A DNA stretch of 64,000 bases, taken from NCBI RefSeq assembly GCF_001975785.1, contig NZ_MSFI01000019.1, forward strand, positions 62,001 to 126,000, written 5' to 3'. The position numbers and the translations under genes are program-made. The notes beneath the pieces are model-generated. The model was given only the letters and a program-made list of their open reading frames with translations, did not search any database and had not been told where the DNA came from. Source of the DNA: Domibacillus epiphyticus (lineage in GTDB: Bacteria; Bacillota; Bacilli; Bacillales; Domibacillaceae). Positions 57,946 through 64,000 of the stretch are shown here, piece after piece (the stretch's first letter is position 1; every line of letters begins with the position of its first letter).

Positions 57946-59058
57946 ATGAAAATTCAAATGCTCGACCTATCAGAACAATATTTATCAATGAAAGATGAGG
58001 TAATCGCAAAGCTTGATGAAGTTATGTCTTCTTCTCAGTTTATTTTAGGAAGCAATGTGAAACAGCTTGAATCAGATGTTGCAAAGTACAGCAATGTCGC
58101 TCATGGAATTGGTGTGGGAAATGGCAGTGACGCAATACATATTGCATTGCAGGCAGCAGGAGTAGAAACTGGTGATGAAGTAATCACAACGGCGTTTACA
58201 TTCTTTGCAACTGGTGGAGCTATTGCACGCGCGGGTGCAACACCTGTATATGTTGACATTGATCCAGTAACATTTAATATCAATCCTTCTAAAATTGAAG
58301 AGGCGATTACCGAGAAGACAAAAGCGATTATCTCGGTCCATTTATATGGTCAAATGGCGGATATGGAAGCCATCAAATCAATTGCTGACAAACATAATCT
58401 TGTTGTGATAGAAGATGCGGCTCAAGCAATTGGTGCAAAACAAAAAGGTAAAAGTGTTGGTGAACTCGGAACGGCTGCTACATACAGCTTTTTCCCGACG
58501 AAAAACTTAGGTGCCTATGGTGATGGTGGAATGATCGTAACGGATGATTCGGATCTCGCCGAGAAAGCGAGCGTTATACGCGTTCACGGAAGTAAGCCGA
58601 AATACTATCACCATGTACTAGGATATAACAGCCGCCTGGATGAACTGCAAGCTGCGATCTTGAATGTAAAGTTCCCACATCTGGATAAATGGTCTAATTC
58701 AAGACGTGAGCGTGCTGCGTACTACACAGAAAAGCTGAATGAAAAATTGGGTGATGTGATTCAAACCCCGGTAGAAAAAGAAGGAAATCACCATGTGTTC
58801 CACCAGTATACGCTGCGTGTGCCAGACCGTGATGAGCTGCAAAACTATTTAAAAGTACAGGGTGTTGCGACAATGGTGTATTATCCAATGCCGCTTCATG
58901 TACAGCCTGTGTTTAAAGAGTTAGGATACAAAGAAGGCGATTTGCCGGAAACAGAGAAAGCGGCTGAAGAAGCGATCTCACTGCCAATGTATCCTGAATT
59001 GAAGAGGAAGGATCAGGATTTTGTTATAGAGAAAATAGTCGAATTCTATAGCAATTAA
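57946..59058 (+). CDS. DegT-family aminotransferase, WlbC/WbpE type
   Basis: A 370-residue PLP enzyme. The Schiff-base lysine is in YSFFPTKNLGAYGDGGM; VVIEDAAQAIGAKQKGKSVGELG and GYNSRLDELQAAIL are family motifs. The beginning MKIQMLDLSEQY and the FPTKNLG site fit the UDP-3-oxo-GlcNAcA aminotransferase group. It would put an amino group on C3 of the uronic sugar after the WlbA step. AAGGAG precedes ATG 57946; the frame opens further upstream inside the GT4 gene. Confidence 0.87.
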   Translation: MKIQMLDLSEQYLSMKDEVIAKLDEVMSSSQFILGSNVKQLESDVAKYSNVAHGIGVGNGSDAIHIALQAAGVETGDEVITTAFTFFATGGAIARAGATPVYVDIDPVTFNINPSKIEEAITEKTKAIISVHLYGQMADMEAIKSIADKHNLVVIEDAAQAIGAKQKGKSVGELGTAATYSFFPTKNLGAYGDGGMIVTDDSDLAEKASVIRVHGSKPKYYHHVLGYNSRLDELQAAILNVKFPHLDKWSNSRRERAAYYTEKLNEKLGDVIQTPVEKEGNHHVFHQYTLRVPDRDELQNYLKVQGVATMVYYPMPLHVQPVFKELGYKEGDLPETEKAAEEAISLPMYPELKRKDQDFVIEKIVEFYSN

Positions 59059-59061
59059 TAA

Positions 59062-59089
59062 AAAACCGTCTGAATTAGCAGGCGGTTTT
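59062..59089 (+). terminator. Weak terminator or attenuator between the aminotransferase and acetyltransferase genes
   Basis: AAAACCGTCTG pairs with CAGGCGGTTTT, but only four T residues follow, then the next ribosome site AAGGAGG. It likely allows partial read-through. The stem repeats the murAA terminator. Confidence 0.5.
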
Positions 59090-59103
59090 AAGGAGGTATG
59101 GTC

Positions 59104-59808
59104 GTGGAGAAGGGACAAAATGTTGTAATAGGTCCAAATGTAATTTTTGGTAAAGATATAACAATGGGTAATAATGTAGTTATTTATGATGGAACAATAA
59201 TCGGCAGCAATGTTATTATTCAAGACAATGTTGTTATTGGAAAACAGCCAACTCGTGCCAAAGCATCAATTTTGCCGGAAACAAAACATTTACCGCCGAC
59301 AGTAATTGGAAATGGCGTCACAATCGGAACATCGGCCATTATTTACGCGAATGCAAAGATTGCAGATGAAGTTTTTGTGGCGGATCTTGCAACGATTCGA
59401 GAACGGGTTACAATCGGAGAGCGAACTATAGTAGGACGCGGTGTGGCAGTTGAAAATGACTGTTCAGTAGGAAAACGATGTAAACTAGAGACAAATTGCT
59501 ATATTACTGCTTATTCCGAAATTGGCGATCATGTTTTTATTGCACCATACGTAGTAACAACAAATGATAACTACATGGCTAGAAGCAAAGAACGTTATGA
59601 TAAGTTTAAAGGTGTCACGATTAAAGATGGCGGCAGAGTGGGAGCAAATTCGACAATTTTGCCAGGGAAAGTAATTCATGAGGATGGAACAGTGGCAGCA
59701 GCAAGCGTTGTGACTAGGGACGTGCAAAAAGAAGAACTTGTTGTTGGTTCACCAGCGAAAAAACTAAGAGATGTTCCTGAAAATCAATTATTGAGAAATC
59801 AGGAGTGA
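59104..59808 (+). CDS. Left-handed beta-helix N-acetyltransferase, WlbB/WbpD type
   Basis: A 234-residue hexapeptide-repeat protein (VVIGPNVIFGKDITMGNNVVIYDGTIIGSNVIIQDNVVIG) with the loop KQPTRAKASILPETKHLPPTVIG and TTNDNYMARSKERYDKFKGV. It would acetylate the C3 amino group from acetyl-CoA and finish UDP-GlcNAc3NAcA. AGGAGG at 59091-59096 gives seven bases to GTG 59104 but only one to ATG 59098, so GTG is chosen. Confidence 0.85.
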   Translation: MEKGQNVVIGPNVIFGKDITMGNNVVIYDGTIIGSNVIIQDNVVIGKQPTRAKASILPETKHLPPTVIGNGVTIGTSAIIYANAKIADEVFVADLATIRERVTIGERTIVGRGVAVENDCSVGKRCKLETNCYITAYSEIGDHVFIAPYVVTTNDNYMARSKERYDKFKGVTIKDGGRVGANSTILPGKVIHEDGTVAAASVVTRDVQKEELVVGSPAKKLRDVPENQLLRNQE

Positions 59809-59817
59809 AGTTTAACA

Positions 59818-61062
59818 GTGAATATTTGGATTTTTAACCATTATGCGATTGGACCGGGGTCAAGTGGTGGAACCCGACATTACGATTTGTCAAAACAATT
59901 AATAGCTAGAGGCCACAAAGTAACGATTTTTGCATCTTCGTTTAACCATTTTACACGTGAAGAAACAATTTTCAGTAATAAGGATGGGAACTACGTACTT
60001 GAATCAATAAATGGTGTGGATTTCATGTGGATCCGTACACCCGGCTATTCTAATTCTCTTCAAAGAGTTACTAATATACTTAGCTATACTATTAAAAGCT
60101 ATAGCAAAGCAATTAAGTATGCGAAAATTGATAAACCTGATCTCATAATTGGTTCTAGTGTACACCCTTTAGCCGCACTTGTGGGCTATTATGTATCTAG
60201 AAATGAGAAATGTTTATTTTATTTTGAAGAAAGGGATTTGTGGCCGCAAACATTCGTGGATTTTGGAAAGATTTCTGAAAAAAATCCATTTGCAAAATTG
60301 CTGTATTTACTAGAGAAATTCTTTTATAAAAAAGCAAATCGAATTATTGTATTGTTTGACAAAGCGAAACAGTACGTTGTATCAAAAGGGATTGATAAAT
60401 CAAAAATAATTTATTTACCTAATGGTGTCGATTTGTCAAATTATGAACAGAAAAAAGAGTTAGAGGAAATAGATTTAATGTTTGATGGTTTGGAAAATAA
60501 ATTTGTTGTAATTTATCTAGGTTCACACGGACTTGCGAATCATTTAGATCCAGTTATTGATTTGTTTGAGAACTTAAACGGTTGCTCTGATATTCACTTG
60601 TTAATGGTTGGAAATGGAAATGAAAAAGACAGATTGAAACAGATAGTTAAGAAAAAACAATTATCTAATATCACATTCAAAGACGCTATTACTAAAAACA
60701 AAGTACCATCATTGTTAGCAAAAGCGGATTTAAGTATTATATCAATGCTAGATTCTCCCCTTTATAAATGGGGATTCAGTATGAATAAAATATATGATTA
60801 TATGGCTGCAGGTCTTCCTATTTTAATGATCGCAACCCCTTCAATAGCAGGAGATTTTGGAGAAATTAGAGGGGTTACTGTGTCGCGAAATTTAAATGAG
60901 ATTAAATCAAAAATTGAACATTATATGACACACGACATAAAAAAGCAAGAAGACAGTGAGAGTTTAAAAGAATATGTAAATGATCATTATTCATGGGAAA
61001 AGTTGGCGTTAGTTTTAGATGAATTTATAAAAAAGGACGCGGAGCAATTTAATTTTATATAG
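59818..61062 (+). CDS. Glycosyltransferase family 4, WbuB-like
   Basis: A 414-residue GT-B enzyme. MNIWIFNHYAIGPGSSGGTRHYDLSKQLIARGHKVTIFASSFNHFTR and the donor domain YLGSHGLANHLDPVIDLFENL fit the WbuB group that adds amino sugars early in O-antigen repeats. It may follow the phosphoglycosyl transferase step. The start is GTG 59818, nine bases after the previous stop; no strong ribosome site is visible. A+T content rises again in this gene. Confidence 0.82.
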   Translation: MNIWIFNHYAIGPGSSGGTRHYDLSKQLIARGHKVTIFASSFNHFTREETIFSNKDGNYVLESINGVDFMWIRTPGYSNSLQRVTNILSYTIKSYSKAIKYAKIDKPDLIIGSSVHPLAALVGYYVSRNEKCLFYFEERDLWPQTFVDFGKISEKNPFAKLLYLLEKFFYKKANRIIVLFDKAKQYVVSKGIDKSKIIYLPNGVDLSNYEQKKELEEIDLMFDGLENKFVVIYLGSHGLANHLDPVIDLFENLNGCSDIHLLMVGNGNEKDRLKQIVKKKQLSNITFKDAITKNKVPSLLAKADLSIISMLDSPLYKWGFSMNKIYDYMAAGLPILMIATPSIAGDFGEIRGVTVSRNLNEIKSKIEHYMTHDIKKQEDSESLKEYVNDHYSWEKLALVLDEFIKKDAEQFNFI

Positions 61063-61139
61063 ATATCGTATAAAAGAAAAAAGAATTTCGGCTCCCTATC
61101 TCTAAGGGATTGCTCGAGTATAGGAAGAGAGAATATGAA

Positions 61140-61745
61140 ATGAAGCGTTTTTTTGATATTGTTTGTTCGCTTAGCGGTCTAATTATACTATCACCGGTTA
61201 TTCTTGTGAGTGCTATACTGATCCGCTTCAAGCTTGGTTCACCGATCGTCTTTAAACAGCAGCGACCAGGCTTGCATGGAAAACCATTCTTTGTCTATAA
61301 GTTTCGAACAATGACGGATGAGAGGGATTCGAGTGGGGCGATGCTGCCAGACGCAGTGCGGTTAACGAAATTTGGACAGCTACTCCGGAAGTTAAGTCTG
61401 GATGAGCTGCCTCAGCTTTTTAACGTTCTAAAAGGGGATATCAGTGTAATCGGACCTCGTCCGCTTTTAATGGAGTACTTGGATCTTTATACACCAGAGC
61501 AAGCTCGTCGCCATGAAGTACGGCCAGGCATCACAGGATGGGCGCAGGTGAATGGACGCAATGCGATTTCGTGGGAAGAGAAATTTAAGCTGGATGTATG
61601 GTACGTTGATAACCGCTCTTTCTGGCTGGATATGAAGATTTTGTTCATGACCGTGCAGAAGGTGTTCCGTTCTGAGGGGATTAGTCAGACGGGGCATGTG
61701 ACGATGGAAAAGTTTACGGGTACGAAAGGCGCTGAAAAGAAATGA
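61140..61745 (+). CDS. Initiating phosphoglycosyl transferase, PglC/EpsL type
   Basis: A 201-residue monotopic membrane enzyme with an N-terminal re-entrant helix ([27 protein letters not shown]) and the small PGT core: [51 protein letters not shown] and [14 protein letters not shown]. It moves a sugar-1-phosphate, probably diacetylbacillosamine, onto undecaprenyl phosphate. ATG 61140 is preferred; an ATG five bases earlier stops after two codons. It overlaps the next gene (ATGA). Confidence 0.92.
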   Translation: MKRFFDIVCSLSGLIILSPVILVSAILIRFKLGSPIVFKQQRPGLHGKPFFVYKFRTMTDERDSSGAMLPDAVRLTKFGQLLRKLSLDELPQLFNVLKGDISVIGPRPLLMEYLDLYTPEQARRHEVRPGITGWAQVNGRNAISWEEKFKLDVWYVDNRSFWLDMKILFMTVQKVFRSEGISQTGHVTMEKFTGTKGAEKK

Positions 61746-62374
61746 AGCCGATTGTGGTGATTGGTGAAGGCGGTCACAGTAAAGCAGTACAAGATGTTAT
61801 TTTAGCAGAGGGTCGTCATGAAGTGATTGCCATATTGGACGATAAAAATGTTGATGTATTCGAACGGGAGGGCGTTTTATTCGGACCAATCAGCTATGCA
61901 GAAAAGCTGACTGCAAAGACAGATGCAGCTTTTGTAGTGGCAATTGGGAATAATCATATCCGTGAGAAAATTGCGATGATGCTGCTTGAATTTGGGGCAG
62001 CGTTCGAAGCAGTTGTTCATCCTTTTTCCTCAGTTAGTCCTTCTGCCTGTATTGGTGAAGGGACGGTAATAATGGCGGGTAGTGTAATTAATGCAGATGC
62101 TGTGATTGGGAAGCATGTGATTATTAATTCAAGTTCTGTTGTGGAGCATGATAATCACATTGGCGATTTTGCTCATATATCGCCGGGTGCAGTATTGACG
62201 GGGAATGTACAGGTTGGGAAAGGCGCACATATTGGTGCATCCGCGACCGTGGTTCCCGGTCAGGCGATTGGAGATTGGTCTATTGTAGGAGCAGGTGCAG
62301 TTGTAATTGAAGAAGTTCCAGATGGTGTTACGGTTGTTGGAGTGCCTGCTAGATTGATAGGAAAAAAGGCGTAG
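61742..62374 (+). CDS. Sugar O/N-acetyltransferase, PglD/EpsM type
   Basis: A 210-residue protein: an N-terminal Rossmann-like domain ([31 protein letters not shown]) and a left-handed beta helix (about 95-200) with the catalytic histidine in [25 protein letters not shown]. It would acetylate UDP-4-amino-4,6-dideoxy-GlcNAc. It overlaps the PGT gene and its stop lies in the terminator. Confidence 0.9.
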   Translation: MKPIVVIGEGGHSKAVQDVILAEGRHEVIAILDDKNVDVFEREGVLFGPISYAEKLTAKTDAAFVVAIGNNHIREKIAMMLLEFGAAFEAVVHPFSSVSPSACIGEGTVIMAGSVINADAVIGKHVIINSSSVVEHDNHIGDFAHISPGAVLTGNVQVGKGAHIGASATVVPGQAIGDWSIVGAGAVVIEEVPDGVTVVGVPARLIGKKA

Positions 62375-62411
62375 AGAGAGGATCTTTGAGATTTTGTCTA
62401 CGTCTTTTTTT
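62368..62411 (+). terminator. Terminator after the pglD-type gene
   Basis: GGCGTAGA (62368-62375) pairs with TCTACGTC (62397-62404), with an inner ATCT/AGAT pair, then seven T residues. Confidence 0.75.
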
Positions 62412-62465
62412 GTTAGGTGTATAATAACTATATATACATAAGTCAGAGAGCAGAGGAGTGTCATA

Positions 62466-63605
62466 ATGTCACAGCATCCGAGGATTTTCTTGTCTTCTCC
62501 TCATATGAGTGGGAAGGAACAACAATATATACATGATGCGTTTGAAACGAATTGGATAGCGCCTTTGGGTCCAAATGTGGATTCGTTTGAGCAAGAGCTC
62601 GCAGCATATACAGGTGTTCGCGATGCAGCGGCTGTGAGTTCAGGAACTGCAGCGATTCATCTGGCATTGCGTTTACTGGATGTTCGGGCAGGCGATACGG
62701 TATTTTGTTCGAGTTTGACGTTTATTGCAAGTGCAAATCCGATCCTATACCAGGGGGCTGAGCCTGTATTTATAGACTCTGAGCCAGAGACATGGAATAT
62801 GTCACCGTATGCTTTGGAACGGGCTTTATCTGAAGCTGAGGTGATGCCGAAAGCGGTCATTGTAGTGAATTTGTATGGTCAGAGTGCAAAGATGGATGAG
62901 ATTGTGGCGATTTGTGACCGCTATGGTGTGCCGGTCGTGGAGGATGCGGCTGAATCATTAGGAGCGGAGTACAAAGGCAAAAAGAGCGGTTCATTCGGGA
63001 AATTCGCGGTGTTCTCGTTTAATGGAAATAAGATTATTACGACTTCCGGAGGCGGAATGCTTGTGTCAAATGACGAGGAAGCATTGCGTAAGGCACGGTT
63101 TTTGGCAACCCAGGCGCGTGACCCAGCACAGCATTATCAGCATAGCGAATTAGGACATAATTACCGGATGAGCAACATTTTAGCCGGTGTTGGCCTTGCG
63201 CAATTGGAAGTGCTGGATGAGCGGGTAGCCGCAAGACGTGCTGTTTTTGATCGATACGTAGAAGCATTTGGTCACGTAGATGGAATTGATTTTATGCCGG
63301 AGATTGACGGAACATTACATAACCGCTGGCTGACAACATTAACGCTGGACCGTGAGAAAGTGGGATTTACGCCATTAGAATTAATTGATAGACTGGCAGA
63401 GGAAAATATTGAAGCCCGCCCTGTATGGAAGCCATTACACTTGCAGCCGCTGTTTGAAGGAGCGAAGTATTATGCGCATACGGATAACCGAAGTGTATCT
63501 AATGAACTGTTTGAGAATGGGATTTGCCTTCCTTCAGGATCGAATATGACGATAGAGCAGCAAGATCGTGTAATTCATTTTATTAATGGAATGTTAAAGG
63601 AGTAG
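62466..63605 (+). CDS. DegT-family aminotransferase, PglE/EpsN type
   Basis: A 379-residue PLP enzyme. IFLSSPHMSGKEQQYIHDAFETNWIAPLGPNVDSFEQELAAYTG is the PglE/EpsN start; the Schiff-base lysine is in FSFNGNKIITTSGGGM. It would aminate UDP-4-keto-6-deoxy-GlcNAc before the PglD step. A terminator precedes it, so it may have its own promoter or depend on read-through. AGAGGAGTG precedes ATG 62466. Confidence 0.9.
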   Translation: MSQHPRIFLSSPHMSGKEQQYIHDAFETNWIAPLGPNVDSFEQELAAYTGVRDAAAVSSGTAAIHLALRLLDVRAGDTVFCSSLTFIASANPILYQGAEPVFIDSEPETWNMSPYALERALSEAEVMPKAVIVVNLYGQSAKMDEIVAICDRYGVPVVEDAAESLGAEYKGKKSGSFGKFAVFSFNGNKIITTSGGGMLVSNDEEALRKARFLATQARDPAQHYQHSELGHNYRMSNILAGVGLAQLEVLDERVAARRAVFDRYVEAFGHVDGIDFMPEIDGTLHNRWLTTLTLDREKVGFTPLELIDRLAEENIEARPVWKPLHLQPLFEGAKYYAHTDNRSVSNELFENGICLPSGSNMTIEQQDRVIHFINGMLKE

Positions 63606-63613
63606 ATTCTTTT

Positions 63614-63646
63614 GCCAGCTAGTGCATACTAGCTGGCTTCTTTTGT
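63614..63646 (+). terminator. Terminator of the pglE-type gene
   Basis: GCCAGCTAGT pairs perfectly with ACTAGCTGGC around GCAT, with a T-rich tail. Confidence 0.85.
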
Positions 63647-63728
63647 ATGCATTTTTTCTTATGTAATCTTATTTGTTAGTAACCTGATGTTTATCCAAAT
63701 ACGCAAACGGGTAATTAAAGTGAAGGCA

Positions 63729-63877
63729 TGTCGAAATTTGTCTATCATTAATTATCAGAAAAGTTAAATTACAGATATATTTTCGACACATTTAAATTTA
63801 AGTAGATAGTCAGTCAATCTCTAAATCTAACAGATTCTTTGAGTAAGAAACCTTCTCCATCAAAGAATCTGTTTAGA
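63729..63877 (+). promoter_or_regulatory. 0A boxes and leader hairpin of the second S-layer-like gene
   Basis: The gap 63647-63908 has no gene. Exact 0A cores lie at 63729-63735 (TGTCGAA) and 63782-63788 (TTCGACA). Close to the start codon, CAGATTCTTTGA (63831-63842) pairs with TCAAAGAATCTG (63860-63871); with a one-base bulge the stem reaches 63826-63877. It lacks a T-run and is likely a 5' mRNA stabiliser. Confidence 0.5.
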
Positions 63878-63908
63878 TATACATTAATCATTTGGAGGGG
63901 TATTGTGC

Positions 63909-64000
63909 ATGGGAAATAATTCATCGGCTTATCGGAAGTTTGTTAGTACAGGTGTGACGACGGCGCTTGTGACGACGGCCGTGGCACCAGGGTTTGCGGC
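63909..64000 (+). CDS. Second S-layer-like protein, N-terminus only (partial)
   Basis: Only about 30 codons are in the window: MGNNSSAYRKFVSTGVTTAL and so on to GFAA. This signal peptide matches that of the S-layer protein at 41.9 kb (SYRKFVATAATATL...APA), so the gene probably encodes another S-layer or SLH protein. GGAGGGG at 63894-63900 stands eight bases before ATG 63909. The rest lies beyond the window. Confidence 0.75.
   Translation, partial: MGNNSSAYRKFVSTGVTTALVTTAVAPGFA

Overview
The window comes from the chromosome of a low-to-moderate-GC, endospore-forming, flagellated Bacillales bacterium (Bacillaceae/Planococcaceae type) that carries an S-layer. The evidence is a complete Bacillus-style atp operon (atpZ-I-B-E-F-H-A-G-D-C), the syntenic block ywzB-murAA-spoIID-spoIIQ-spoIIID-mbl-flhO-flhP-fabZ, candidate sigma-E/sigma-F promoters and Spo0A boxes, and many SLH-domain proteins together with csaB. 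No rRNA, tRNA, CRISPR array or insertion sequence was recognised.

Layout. 1-8.2 kb: 3' end of mnaA, then the F1Fo ATP synthase operon, whose spacers fold into marked RNA structures. 8.2-16.3 kb: envelope and sporulation core (murAA, spoIID, a VanZ-like gene on the other strand, spoIIQ, spoIIID, mbl, flagellar rod-type genes flhO/flhP, an EpuA-family gene, fabZ). 16.3-22.8 kb: a small acidic lipoprotein, a gene split by a -1 frameshift at a classic A-AAA-AAG slippery site, ywpF, an ssbB that seems to start at CTG, a structured spacer, then ywqA (SNF2 helicase) and a ywqB relative without its zinc finger. 22.9-29.8 kb: four secreted SLH-anchored enzymes (amidase, subtilisin, NlpC/P60 peptidase, glucosaminidase). 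29.9-34.5 kb: a MurJ-type flippase coupled to a large lipoprotein, then gnd. 34.5-35.8 kb: a NERD-domain gene bracketed by two arrays of helically phased GGCCGG motifs, the most unusual object in the window. 35.8-41.3 kb: secondary cell-wall polymer genes (csaB, wecC, tagA/wecG, two GT4 enzymes). 41.9-44.5 kb: the main S-layer gene. 44.8-63.6 kb: a glycan locus, probably for S-layer or cell-surface glycosylation. 63.9 kb to the end: start of a second S-layer-like gene.

How the parts fit. SLH proteins are held by a pyruvylated secondary cell-wall polymer; csaB supplies the pyruvyl group and the neighbouring wecC/tagA/GT genes build the polymer. The 48-63.6 kb operon encodes two amino-sugar routes: a bacillosamine-type route (4,6-dehydratase, aminotransferase, acetyltransferase, and a PglC/EpsL-type phosphoglycosyl transferase) and a diacetamido-uronic acid route (WbpA/WlbA/WlbC/WlbB types), plus flippase, polymerases, chain-length protein, glycosyltransferases and an amidotransferase. 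The operon is preceded by a riboswitch-like leader ending in a 28-bp-arm terminator hairpin, with two tandem Spo0A boxes just downstream of a candidate -10 element. Calls are made by reading sequence only; no database search was run.
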